Below, one piece after another: positions 35,468 to 44,552 of a stretch of DNA of 64,000 nucleotides. Under the pieces are notes generated by a model. It saw only the letters and a program-made list of their open reading frames with translations, searched no databases and was not told the DNA's origin. A program made the position numbers and the translations under genes. How positions within the stretch are numbered: the stretch's first letter is position 1; each line of letters starts with the position of its first letter. The DNA is from Spirochaetales bacterium (GTDB taxonomy: Bacteria; Spirochaetota; Spirochaetia; SZUA-6; DRHE01): positions 1 through 64,000 of the forward strand of contig JAUVWI010000010.1 of assembly GCA_030604195.1 (NCBI GenBank). The letters run 5' to 3'.

Positions 35468-36773
35468 TCCGCTCAAAATTTTGCTGATCTCACCTAAGGG
35501 TTGGTTATTGCAGGAAAGCAGCAAGTTTACTGATTATCTGCGCTCATCCAGGGAAATGAAAACAGTACTGCATTTTTGGAATGCAACCGGTGCCGGGCTG
35601 CAGACTATTGCCGGCCTTACCCCCGGCGAACATAGTATCACTATTATCGATGAAAACCTGGAAAGAATAGACCTTGATCAACAGGCCGATATTGTAGCCC
35701 TTACTACCATGACCCAGCAGGCAAGCCGGGCTTATGAGATTGCCGCGGAGTTCAAAAAAAGGGGCAGGTACGTGGTTATGGGCGGCATCCATGCCACGGT
35801 AATGGTTGAAGAGGCGGCTGAACATGTTGACACCGTCTTTACCGGCGAAGCAGAGAACACCTGGCCGGTATTCATTCGAGATTTCTGCCGCGGACAACCG
35901 CAAAAACTCTACAGTCAAAGCGATTATCCTCCAGTGGAGATGGATAAGATACCCCTTCCCCGTTATGACCTGGTAGCCAAATATAAATATCCGGTTATCT
36001 GGGTACAAACAACCCGCGGCTGCCCCCATGATTGTGAATTCTGTGCGGCATCCAGGATCTATGGCCGAAAATATAGACATAAGGAGGAGGAACAGGTAAT
36101 CAGTGAGATAAGAGAGGTCAAAAAATACTGGAAATTCGCCCATATAGCCTTTGCCGATGACAACATGTTTGTAAACCGTAAATTTTCCACCAAGCTCGTC
36201 TCAGAATTCAAGAAAATGAATTTCACCTGGTATGCGCAAAGCGACATTTCAGTAGCTGAGGATCGGCCTTTTCTCAGATCCCTCTATGAAAGCGGCTGCC
36301 GCATAATATATATCGGCTTTGAGAGTGTATCCAGGAACAGTTTGAAAAGCGTAAATAAGAACCATTGGAAAGAGCGGATGTTTTCCAGATACCCGGAGTA
36401 TATACAAAGGATCCAGGAAAATGGCATCGGCATCTACGGCTCCTTTATTCTGGGTCTTGATCAGGACGACGATCAGACTGTAGAGCGGACAATAAGCTTC
36501 ATCAATGAAAACCGCCTTTTAGGTGCGCAGATAACCCTGTTAACGCCCTTCCCGGGAAGCAGGTTGAGAGAGCGTTTTGAGAGAGAGAAGAGGATCATCA
36601 ATAGCGACTGGCAGTGGTATACAGGCTGGAATGTGGTGATAAACCATAAAAATTTCACACCGGATGAGCTGGATAGAGCCCTGACCAGGATATATACATC
36701 CATCTACAATGAGCAGATCTACAGAAAACGCGCTTCTTACTTTAAGAAAATCTATGAGAAGTTGGTAAAATAG
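35457..36773 (+). CDS. B12-binding-domain radical SAM enzyme
   Basis: 438 residues from the ATG at 35457; an alternative ATG lies at 35445 and the gene overlaps the ACP end. Residues about 1-130 form a cobalamin-binding-type Rossmann domain (ADIVALTTMTQQASRAYE, VVMGGIHATVMVEEAAEHV) without the DxHxxG His. The 4Fe-4S triad is CPHDCEFC (C189, C193, C196). The middle has FADDNMFVNR and IGFESVSRNS, and the end has TLLTPFPGSRLRERF, as in class B methylases and hopanoid C-methylase-like enzymes. It likely methylates or rearranges a lipid or acyl-ACP. Stop and next start share a base. Confidence 0.85.
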   Translation: MALNPLKILLISPKGWLLQESSKFTDYLRSSREMKTVLHFWNATGAGLQTIAGLTPGEHSITIIDENLERIDLDQQADIVALTTMTQQASRAYEIAAEFKKRGRYVVMGGIHATVMVEEAAEHVDTVFTGEAENTWPVFIRDFCRGQPQKLYSQSDYPPVEMDKIPLPRYDLVAKYKYPVIWVQTTRGCPHDCEFCAASRIYGRKYRHKEEEQVISEIREVKKYWKFAHIAFADDNMFVNRKFSTKLVSEFKKMNFTWYAQSDISVAEDRPFLRSLYESGCRIIYIGFESVSRNSLKSVNKNHWKERMFSRYPEYIQRIQENGIGIYGSFILGLDQDDDQTVERTISFINENRLLGAQITLLTPFPGSRLRERFEREKRIINSDWQWYTGWNVVINHKNFTPDELDRALTRIYTSIYNEQIYRKRASYFKKIYEKLVK

Positions 36774-39292
36774 TGAACGGCAGAGAGCAACCGGAAGACC
36801 TGCTATTAATACAATTTAAAAAGGAAACCCTTGAAAAAGCGATTACCGGCGTAAAGCTGGCCTCCCTTGCGGCAAGTATATTCTTTCCGCTTTTTATTAT
36901 ACTGGATTATTTTGTTTACCCCGAACTCTTCTTTCAATTCCTGGTTATCAGGATTACAGTTGTAGCGGCAAGCCTGGTTAATTATCTCCTGGCAAAGAAC
37001 CGGATAGCCGCTAAATATGCCAGGGAATTAACCATGCTGGAATACCTTATCTGCTCTCTGGCAATTGTAATTATGGTTCATATAACGGGCGGTTATTCAA
37101 GTCCCTATTATGCCGGTATAAACCTGGTTATTATCGCCTTTCTTTTCATAGCCCCGCTGGATTTAAAAAGAACAGCAATAGTCTGCATTATTGCATACGC
37201 TGCCTATCTGGTCCCCATTTTAGTCCGCCAGAACATAGAGAACCTTTCTGTTTTCCTGAATAATAACTTCTTCCTGATCGCCACCATGCTGGTTGTGGTT
37301 CTTAGCTCTCACCTGGCAACACAGATGCGCTTCAAAGAATTCAGCGCCCGCTTCAACTTAGAAAAAGCAAATGCCGAACTGAAGCAACTCGATGAGCTGA
37401 AAACACGCTTCTTTGCCAATGTAAGCCATGAGGTGCGCACACCGCTGACTTCCATAATTGCACCGGTCCAGAGCATGTACAGCGGTGATGCCGGGAAATT
37501 GACCCTTGATCAGCAGGATATGGTGGGTCAGGTTTACCGCAATTCCCTGCGCCTGCTGGATATGATCAACCAGATGCTCGATTTTTCCAAATTTGACGCC
37601 GGTAAAATGCAACTGCGCCTGGAAAAGGTCGATCTGGCCGAAACCGTTCAGGATACTATTGCCATATTCCAGGAAGTAACCAAACGAAAGGGTATAGAGC
37701 TGATCTATGAACAACAGCATGAAATACCGCAGGTCTTTCTGGATTTTGACAAAGTGGAGAGGATCCTGACCAACCTGCTGCGTAATGCAATTAAATTTAC
37801 CCACCACGGATCAATCCGCATAGAGGTGGCTAAAAATAACGGCTCTCTGCTTTTGCAGGTGAAAGATACGGGCATCGGTATACCGGTAGATCACCTGGAG
37901 CACATCTTTAAACGCTTCCAGCAGGTGGACAGCTCAACAACCAGGCGCTATGAAGGAACCGGACTGGGACTAACCATTGTAAAGGAAGCTGTGGATCTGC
38001 TTCGGGGCACCATATCAGTTTCCAGTCAGCAGGGTAAAGGAACCCTTTTTCAGGTACAGCTTCCCGTTAACCTGGAGGATCTTGAGCCTAATGCCTTCAG
38101 AGAGAGAAGGGACCGGACCAGGCGCAAAGAGGGGACCTTTTTCCATGGCAATGATCAGCGCGAGGAGATCAGGCGCCATGAAGACCATGCTAAAGTCACA
38201 CTCGACGACCTGGCTTTGATCGACCGCCATGAAGCTATAAACCAGAAGAAAGATAAAGAAACCGAAGAAACCCGGCAGGTAGAGAAAACTGATCGTATTC
38301 TCCTGGTTGAGGATAACCCCGATCTGCGCAGCTATGTAAGGAAGATGCTGGACCGCTTCGGTCATAGTGTAACTACCGCAGTTGACGGCCTTGACGGCTG
38401 GCAGCAGACAGAGAAGGATCTACCCGATATTATTGTCTCTGATATTATGATGCCGAAAATGGATGGTTATGAATTAATAAATAAAGTTAAATCCACTGCT
38501 TCCACTATGCATATACCGATAATCCTGATAACGGCCAAGCCGGGTCTGGAATCAAAACTAAAGGGTCTGGAAACCGGAGCTGATGATTATCTTCCCAAAC
38601 CGATCAATGTCAGGGAGCTCGACGCTCGCATAAACAACCTGATAACCATGAGGAAATTCCAACATGCCCTGGCCGAAGCCGAAGCCCTGGACGCCCGCAT
38701 GGAAGAGCTCAGCATGAGCTTTGCCCAGTCACTGGAAATAAGGGACTTTAAGACCGGGGGGCATTCCCGCGATGTGCTTCAATTAGGTTCCATTATTGCT
38801 GAGGGTCTCAACATACCTTTAGATCATAAGCTCAAAGATTCTCTCCTGCTTCATGACATCGGCAAGATTGGCATTCCGGACAGTATCCTGCTCAAAGAAT
38901 CGCCCCTGGATAATGAAGAATGGCGGATCATGAAGAAACATCCGGAAATAGGCTATAATCTGCTGAAAAATTTTGATTCTTATAAAGAGGTAAGCAGAAT
39001 AATCCTGGCCCACCAGGAACATTATAACGGTACCGGTTACCCCAAAGGATTAAAGGGCAATGCTATACCGCTGATCGCCCGCATAATCGGGGTGGCTGAC
39101 GCCTACCATGCCATGACCAATGACCGCCCCTACCGCAAGGCTCTATCAACTGAAGCCGCCATAGCCGAGCTTTTAAAACACAGCGGTAAACAATTTGACC
39201 CGCAGATCGTTGAAATTTTTATTAGCGGGCTTATTAAATATGAACTGATTACCGTTACGGAGCTTGCAGGGGCAAAGGCGCTGCTGGCTTAA
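36773..39292 (+). CDS. Membrane hybrid histidine kinase fused to receiver and HD-GYP domains
   Basis: 839 residues starting with GTG. About six TM segments lie at 25-180. The HisKA phospho-His is H219 in FFANVSHEVRTP, and the HATPase has N-box near 338, DTGIGI at 365-370 and GTGLGL at 395-400. A receiver follows at about 507-625 with phospho-Asp D557 in VSDIMMPKMDGYE. The HD-GYP domain lies at 650-820, with H694-D695 in LHDIGKIG and NGTGYPKGLKG at 752-762, so it is predicted to cleave c-di-GMP. It ends the PilZ operon, which suggests local control of the signal sensed by the PilZ domains. The signal it detects is unknown. Confidence 0.9.
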   Translation: MNGREQPEDLLLIQFKKETLEKAITGVKLASLAASIFFPLFIILDYFVYPELFFQFLVIRITVVAASLVNYLLAKNRIAAKYARELTMLEYLICSLAIVIMVHITGGYSSPYYAGINLVIIAFLFIAPLDLKRTAIVCIIAYAAYLVPILVRQNIENLSVFLNNNFFLIATMLVVVLSSHLATQMRFKEFSARFNLEKANAELKQLDELKTRFFANVSHEVRTPLTSIIAPVQSMYSGDAGKLTLDQQDMVGQVYRNSLRLLDMINQMLDFSKFDAGKMQLRLEKVDLAETVQDTIAIFQEVTKRKGIELIYEQQHEIPQVFLDFDKVERILTNLLRNAIKFTHHGSIRIEVAKNNGSLLLQVKDTGIGIPVDHLEHIFKRFQQVDSSTTRRYEGTGLGLTIVKEAVDLLRGTISVSSQQGKGTLFQVQLPVNLEDLEPNAFRERRDRTRRKEGTFFHGNDQREEIRRHEDHAKVTLDDLALIDRHEAINQKKDKETEETRQVEKTDRILLVEDNPDLRSYVRKMLDRFGHSVTTAVDGLDGWQQTEKDLPDIIVSDIMMPKMDGYELINKVKSTASTMHIPIILITAKPGLESKLKGLETGADDYLPKPINVRELDARINNLITMRKFQHALAEAEALDARMEELSMSFAQSLEIRDFKTGGHSRDVLQLGSIIAEGLNIPLDHKLKDSLLLHDIGKIGIPDSILLKESPLDNEEWRIMKKHPEIGYNLLKNFDSYKEVSRIILAHQEHYNGTGYPKGLKGNAIPLIARIIGVADAYHAMTNDRPYRKALSTEAAIAELLKHSGKQFDPQIVEIFISGLIKYELITVTELAGAKALLA

Positions 39293-39468
39293 GGTTGTTG
39301 CCTTTCTGCCCTACCGGGGCCTGTTATTATCCCCGCTGCAGGTCTGCCTCTTCGGTCTGGCTGCCGCACCAGGGTTGCTTCTTAAATATCGCAATTATAA
39401 TGCGGAAATTGCTATTAAAATCGCAACACTATTGCAAAATCGAATCGATTGTATTATTATTTTAAATA

Positions 39469-40623
39469 ATGAAATATAAACGAGTCATACCTATAACGGA
39501 AGAAGTAAAAGATCGTTCCATCTTTCTCTTTGGACCCAGACAAACAGGGAAAACCTTTTTTCTGAAAGAAAATTTTCCCGAATCCAGATTCTACAATCTT
39601 TTGCTCTCTGATGTTTTTCTAATGCTTAGCCAAAGACCTCAACTGATCAGAGAGCAGGTTTTAAGCAATCCTCCTAAGCCCTTTGAGCCTGTAATTATAG
39701 ATGAGATTCAGAAACTACCGCTCCTGCTTGATGAAGTTCATAATCTAATTGAAACCGTGGGGGTAAAATTCATTCTTACAGGAAGCAGTCCAATAAAACT
39801 CAAGAGGGGCGGAGCGAATCTTCTTGGTGGAAGGGCTAGAACACGGCTCATGTTTCCTCTAGTCTCTGCTGAGATACCTGATTTTAACCTGCTTCGAGCA
39901 TTGAATTTCGGAACACTTCCCTCTATTTACCTTTCTGATGAACCGGAAGAAGACCTCATTTCCTATTGCGGTACTTACCTGCAGCAGGAAATTCAAGCCG
40001 AAGGTTTAACAAGAAGGATACACAATTTCTCCAGATTCTTGCAAACAGCAGCATTGACTAATACGGAACTGCTAAACTTTGAAGCAGTTGCCGATGAATC
40101 AGGTATTCCGGCTAGAACTGTTCGAGAATACTTCAGCATTCTTGAGGATACCCTGTTAGGCTGCTTGCTTGAACCCTATCGAAAAACAAGCAAGCGTAAG
40201 CCCGTTAGTAAAGCCAAGTTTTTCTATTTTGATGTCGGCGTTTGTAATGTCCTTGCCGGTCGGCGAGATATTAAACCCAGGACAGAATTATTCGGGAAAA
40301 CACTGGAGCATTTTATTTTTACAGAGCTTAGAGCATACCTTGCCTATTCAAAAGATCGGCGCAAACTGACCTTTTGGCGATCCCGTTCAGGCTTCGAAGT
40401 TGATTTCCTGATCGGTGATAATATTGCTATCGAAGTAAAGGCTTCAAAGCTGGTCACACGAAAACATCTTAAAGGGCTTATTGCTCTTTCCGAAGAATTG
40501 ACATTAAAACATCGCATAGTTGTCTCTCTTGATGACCAACCCCGATTGCTCGACGGCGTCAGGATATTGCCTGTCTTACAGTTCCTTAAAGAGCTGTGGA
40601 GTGGTGCATTCACAGCAGCCTGA
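39469..40623 (+). CDS. DUF4143-family P-loop ATPase
   Basis: 384 residues. Walker A GPRQTGKT at 22-29, Walker B VIIDEIQ at 75-81, and the sensor region FILTGSS near 105. The C-terminal part is the DUF4143 restriction-nuclease-like fold with E-D...IEVKAS (FEVDFLI, AIEVKAS). Such ATPases are common, often horizontally transferred, and of unclear role. The last 128 coding bases and 21 flanking bases are repeated at 42122-42270. Codon use looks more AT-rich than the operon before it. Confidence 0.8.
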   Translation: MKYKRVIPITEEVKDRSIFLFGPRQTGKTFFLKENFPESRFYNLLLSDVFLMLSQRPQLIREQVLSNPPKPFEPVIIDEIQKLPLLLDEVHNLIETVGVKFILTGSSPIKLKRGGANLLGGRARTRLMFPLVSAEIPDFNLLRALNFGTLPSIYLSDEPEEDLISYCGTYLQQEIQAEGLTRRIHNFSRFLQTAALTNTELLNFEAVADESGIPARTVREYFSILEDTLLGCLLEPYRKTSKRKPVSKAKFFYFDVGVCNVLAGRRDIKPRTELFGKTLEHFIFTELRAYLAYSKDRRKLTFWRSRSGFEVDFLIGDNIAIEVKASKLVTRKHLKGLIALSEELTLKHRIVVSLDDQPRLLDGVRILPVLQFLKELWSGAFTAA

Positions 40624-40644
40624 ATTTGCGAATATAAAACAGTC
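40496..40644 (+). repeat. Direct repeat copy 1 (149 bp)
   Basis: The 3' end of the first DUF4143 ATPase gene plus 21 bases after its stop. It matches 42122-42270 with seven mismatches by my alignment (about 95% identical). Confidence 0.9.
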
Positions 40645-40759
40645 GTTGGCTGCTTATAATCTCCGGTAAATCAATCTTTATGGACTTTTATAGCAGGTAA
40701 TAATCCAATATCGTGGACTATTTATTGACATACCTACATTTAAATATATAATTACCTGC

Positions 40760-42121
40760 ATGAATCGAACAATTATTGATGATCTTCTGGAATGGAAGCA
40801 GAATCTTACCAGAAAAAAACCACTTGTGCTCAAAGGAGCTCGTCAGGTTGGCAAGACATGGGCTCTGCAGGAGTTCGGGAGAAGATATTATGAACAGGAA
40901 GGCTATAATTGCCATTACATTGATTTTCGTGAATCAAAAAACCTTTACTCTATTTTCCGGGAGACTTCTGATCCCAGGGAGATAATAAAACTTCTCCAAT
41001 TCCGATTGCGAATAAACATTGACATTTCTAATGATCTTCTAATTTTTGATGAAATTCAGGAGTGTTCTGAGGCCATTATATCATTTAAGTACTTTGAACA
41101 GAATTTAAAGGAACTGGATCTTATAGCTGCAGGTTCACACATGGGCTTAATGAAAAATGAAGAAACATTCCCTGTGGGCAAGGTAAATTTTCTTTACATG
41201 TTCCCTATGAACTTTGGTGAGTTCGTTTTAGCGGCGGATGCAGATGCATTTCGGTACCTTGACAGCTTTTATTTTACAACACCCTTGCCATCTGTTGTTC
41301 ATGAAAGACTACTTGAACTCTTTACCATCTATTCTCTTACAGGCGGTCTGCCCGAAGTTATAACTGCCTTTCTGGAAAAATGGTCCGAGGATGTCAGAAA
41401 AGCCGCTCTTGATGCAAGAACGGTACAGGAAGAACTGATTGTGGGATATCGTGCTGACTTTGCCAAGTACTCCGGCGTTGTGAATGCGAATCATATAAAT
41501 TATATATTTGATGCTATTCCTTCTCAGCTTTCAAAAGCACATACCGAGGAAGTTAAAAAATTCAAATTCAAGGATGTTATCCCGGGAAGAAAGGGATTTG
41601 ATTCCCTAAGAGGCCCTCTGTCCTGGCTGATCGAATCAAGGTTATGTATTAAGAATACCTTTACCAGGAAAGCAGCACATCCACTGATAAGCTATTGCGA
41701 CAACAATAGGTTTAAGGTTTTTCTTTTTGATATCGGTATTTTAAACTCTATGCTCAACATTCCCTGTGAGGTTATTCTTAGCCAAAAGCTTGGCCCTTAT
41801 AAGGGCTTTATGCTCGAAAATTTTGTGGCTCAGGAGCTGTTTGCTCAGACAAATAGAGAACTCATTTCCTGGCAGGAAGGAACTGCTGAACTGGAGTTCT
41901 TGATTACAAGTGGAGCCGAAATTATTCCTGTAGAGGTCAAATCTGCTGCAAGAAGCCGGCGATCCAAAAGCCTTGACGCGTTTATAGACAGATATTCGCC
42001 TGCAATTGCAATTAAGCTCTCAAGACAGAACCTGGGGGAAAACAAGAAACGAAAAATCACAACTGTGCCAATTTATTCCAGTTACAAACTGTTAACCCAT
42101 ATTTCACCGCCTGCAATGTGA
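40760..42121 (+). CDS. DUF4143-family P-loop ATPase (second)
   Basis: 453 residues. Walker A GARQVGKT at 26-33, Walker B LLIFDEIQE near 92, LIAAGSHMGLM sensor region, and a C-terminal DUF4143 part with LEFLITSGAEIIPVEVKSA, the usual E...D...VEVK nuclease-like motif. It is only distantly similar to the gene before it. It lies exactly between the two 149-bp direct repeats; repeat copy 2 begins one base after the start of its stop codon overlap. It may have been inserted by recombination. Confidence 0.8.
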   Translation: MNRTIIDDLLEWKQNLTRKKPLVLKGARQVGKTWALQEFGRRYYEQEGYNCHYIDFRESKNLYSIFRETSDPREIIKLLQFRLRINIDISNDLLIFDEIQECSEAIISFKYFEQNLKELDLIAAGSHMGLMKNEETFPVGKVNFLYMFPMNFGEFVLAADADAFRYLDSFYFTTPLPSVVHERLLELFTIYSLTGGLPEVITAFLEKWSEDVRKAALDARTVQEELIVGYRADFAKYSGVVNANHINYIFDAIPSQLSKAHTEEVKKFKFKDVIPGRKGFDSLRGPLSWLIESRLCIKNTFTRKAAHPLISYCDNNRFKVFLFDIGILNSMLNIPCEVILSQKLGPYKGFMLENFVAQELFAQTNRELISWQEGTAELEFLITSGAEIIPVEVKSAARSRRSKSLDAFIDRYSPAIAIKLSRQNLGENKKRKITTVPIYSSYKLLTHISPPAM

Positions 42122-42249
42122 AATTGACATTAAAACATCGCCTGGTTGTCTCTCTTGATTATCAACCCCGATTGCTCGACGGCGTTAGGATATTGCCTGT
42201 CTTACAGTTCCTTAAAGAGCTGTGGAGTGGTGCATTCACAGCAGCTTGA
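42122..42249 (+). pseudogene. 3' remnant of a DUF4143 ATPase gene
   Basis: Frame from 42124 reads LTLKHRLVVSLDYQPRLLDG and continues to a stop at 42247-42249, matching the last 41 codons of the gene at 39469-40623 but with Ile to Leu and Asp to Tyr changes. There is no start. It is a leftover gene end and lies within repeat copy 2. Confidence 0.8.
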
Positions 42250-42270
42250 ATTTGCGTATATAAAACAGTC
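42122..42270 (+). repeat. Direct repeat copy 2 (149 bp)
   Basis: Matches 40496-40644 with seven mismatches. It ends six bases before the stop codon of the permease gene on the minus strand, so it marks the edge of the inserted or rearranged segment. Confidence 0.9.
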
Positions 42271-42275
42271 TGCCA

Positions 42276-43988
42276 TTACTTCTGTATTTTTGTAAACTTC
42301 AATCCCACCAATGTGGCCAGCACCACCAGGGTGGTGGATATTATTATCATTATAATTCCCAGGGCTGAAAGCCGGCCCCACAAACCGTCATCGGCAAAGC
42401 GGAGGATCTGCACCGCCAGCACCTCTGAGCCCGGCCTGGATAGCACAACTGAAAGGCTTAACTCCCTGACGAACATTGTGGCCATCAGAATCCAACCCGA
42501 GACAATTCCCGGGATTAGAAGGGGAATCACTATCCTTCTAAGGGTATAGAAATAGCCTGCTCCGCAAACTCTTGATGATTCTTCCAGATGGCTATGTATC
42601 TGAATAAAGGCGCTGGTGAGCGGCCTGACCCCGTAGGGAAGGTAGGTTGCAATATAGCCTATAAGCAGAGCCCAGATTGTAGCATATAGAGGGGTTCTGA
42701 CAAAAAGCCACATGAATCCTACGCCAATCACTATACCGGGAAAGGAAAAAGACAAAAAGCTTAAGAATTCCAGCAAGCCGCTGCCCCAGGTTTTGATTTT
42801 GACTATAATATAGGCTACAAATATGGATAACAGGGTTCCCAGTGTTGCTCCCCCAACCCCAAGAAGGAGGCTGTTTTTTAAGGAAAGCAGGGAAATAGGA
42901 TCCTTTAGTACAGCTAGCCAGTTGCCCCACCCCATAAGGCTTACCGCTTTCCGGCCTGGTGTCATGGAATATGGTAGAAGGGAGGTATAGAGAAGCACAA
43001 CAACCGGGAGTAATATCAGGATAAAAGACAATAGACCTACAATTATGCACAGTGGATATTTAGCTTTCTTAAGGTCAATTACCGCCGGTCTATAGCCTCT
43101 GGTGGATATGGTAACATATTTTTCACTGGCCCCGGTCATAGTGCGATAAAGGTAAATGAGTATAAGGGAAGTTACCAGAGCGCTCATTCCCACAGCCGCT
43201 GCCATACCGTAATCCGCGGCAAAGCCGGTGGAAACTATCCTATATATATGTGTAGCCAATACATATATCCTGCCCGGCATGCCGATCATCGAAGGAACGG
43301 CAAAGGCTGCCAGGCTTCTGACAATAACCAGGGTAAATGCAGCTAATATGGCCGGCCGCAGTACAGGCAGGGTTATTTTCCTCAATGTTCTTAAGTTCGA
43401 TGCGCCGCTTACATACGAGGCTTCTTCCAGAGCGATATCAAAAGAAGACATGGCCGGTGCGATAATCAGATAGGCAATAGGCAGATCAAGCAGCCCCTCT
43501 ACCAGTATCATTCCAGGCAAGGTATAGATATTGAAAGGAGAACTTTCCAGATTGAAGAGTTCCTTTAGAATAAGATTCAATATACCATTGGTTGGATTAA
43601 GCAGAATTACCCAGCTCACGGCAAAGAGAATGTGGGGTATCATCATGGGGACCAGAGTGAGTATGCGAAAAGAGAACTTTAAAGGGATATTACTTCTGGT
43701 GCTTAAGTAGGCCAAAAAAATAGCCAGCGTGGTTGCTACTAAGGCTGAACCGAGTGTAAAGAATAAGGTATTGGTCAATATTTCAACTAAAGCAGGGTCT
43801 GAGTAAGAGCTGATATACTTTTCAATGGTGAATTGGCCAACAGCGCCAAGCCCTCTGGAAAAGCTGCCGATAAGCAGCATAATTACAGGACAAATGGTTA
43901 AAGCCCCGACTATAACTATAAAAATAGGGGTTAAGCTTACTTTTATACGCCGCACGCTTCCACCTCTCATTTTAAAAGCATCTGGCAC
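42276..43988 (-). CDS. ABC transporter permease with two fused permease halves (iron(III)/AEP type)
   Basis: 570 residues with about 12 TM segments. Two EAA loops are present, EEASYVSGASNLRTLR and EESSRVCGAGYFYTLRR, showing a fused FbpB-like protein. No binding protein or ATPase gene is near. A GTG at 43955 with GAGAGGTGG upstream is an alternative start. It is the last gene of the uronate operon by strand, 27 bases after the Nudix gene. Its missing partner genes may have been displaced at the repeat edge. Substrate unknown. Confidence 0.8.
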   Translation of the reverse strand: MPDAFKMRGGSVRRIKVSLTPIFIVIVGALTICPVIMLLIGSFSRGLGAVGQFTIEKYISSYSDPALVEILTNTLFFTLGSALVATTLAIFLAYLSTRSNIPLKFSFRILTLVPMMIPHILFAVSWVILLNPTNGILNLILKELFNLESSPFNIYTLPGMILVEGLLDLPIAYLIIAPAMSSFDIALEEASYVSGASNLRTLRKITLPVLRPAILAAFTLVIVRSLAAFAVPSMIGMPGRIYVLATHIYRIVSTGFAADYGMAAAVGMSALVTSLILIYLYRTMTGASEKYVTISTRGYRPAVIDLKKAKYPLCIIVGLLSFILILLPVVVLLYTSLLPYSMTPGRKAVSLMGWGNWLAVLKDPISLLSLKNSLLLGVGGATLGTLLSIFVAYIIVKIKTWGSGLLEFLSFLSFSFPGIVIGVGFMWLFVRTPLYATIWALLIGYIATYLPYGVRPLTSAFIQIHSHLEESSRVCGAGYFYTLRRIVIPLLIPGIVSGWILMATMFVRELSLSVVLSRPGSEVLAVQILRFADDGLWGRLSALGIIMIIISTTLVVLATLVGLKFTKIQK

Positions 43989-44015
43989 TGCGGCGGAGCG
44001 ATATGCAGGTTTATT

Positions 44016-44552
44016 TCAGCGCCCGGACAGATACACATAAACCTTGGCATCGAGGAGAATTTCATCAGCTTCGCTTTTAGCAAGCAGGGTAGCAAAATCC
44101 TCACGCCTTAACTTCAGTACCCTGATCTTTTCAGAGCTTTCCAACTGCGGTGCGGCTGCCGGTTCTTCATCCACCTCCATGTAGACTATGTGGATCAGCT
44201 CCGTGGTCAATCCGCAGGAGGTTGATATGGGGGGTCCCACTTCAACCACCCTGCCCCGGTAACCTGTTTCCTCCAGTAGCTCCCGCTCTGCGGTTTGCGC
44301 AGCGGTTTCCCCCGGATCGATCAGGCCGGCCGGGAACTCGATAATCTCCCTGCCAAAGGGAACCCGGAACTGGCTTATCAGGATCAGTGTTCCTGTTTCC
44401 CTGCTCACCGCCACAATAACCGCGGCTCTCTGCCCGTTGCTGCGCTCAATATAGGTCCAGCTCTTCTCTTTACCCGCCTTATCGAGGTATGCCCTTTTCA
44501 GAACCTTAATCCAGTTATCGCTGTGCAGGGTTTGGTTGGAAAGAATTTTCAC
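44016..44552 (-). CDS. NUDIX hydrolase (ADP-ribose pyrophosphatase-like)
   Basis: 178 residues. The Nudix box is GLIDPGETAAQTAERELLEETG, spaced over 23 residues, with the expected Gly, Glu and the REXXEE catalytic core. Upstream are strands FRVPFGREIIEFPAG typical of ADP-ribose pyrophosphatases. Start overlaps the uxaE stop by 4 bases. It may clear nucleotide sugars or ADP-ribose; its exact substrate is not shown by the sequence. Confidence 0.85.
   Translation of the reverse strand: MKILSNQTLHSDNWIKVLKRAYLDKAGKEKSWTYIERSNGQRAAVIVAVSRETGTLILISQFRVPFGREIIEFPAGLIDPGETAAQTAERELLEETGYRGRVVEVGPPISTSCGLTTELIHIVYMEVDEEPAAAPQLESSEKIRVLKLRREDFATLLAKSEADEILLDAKVYVYLSGR

Noticed and set aside
39469-42270. 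Insertion sequence or transposon
   Set aside because: No transposase, terminal inverted repeats or integrase are present; the long direct repeat is gene tail and not an IS end.
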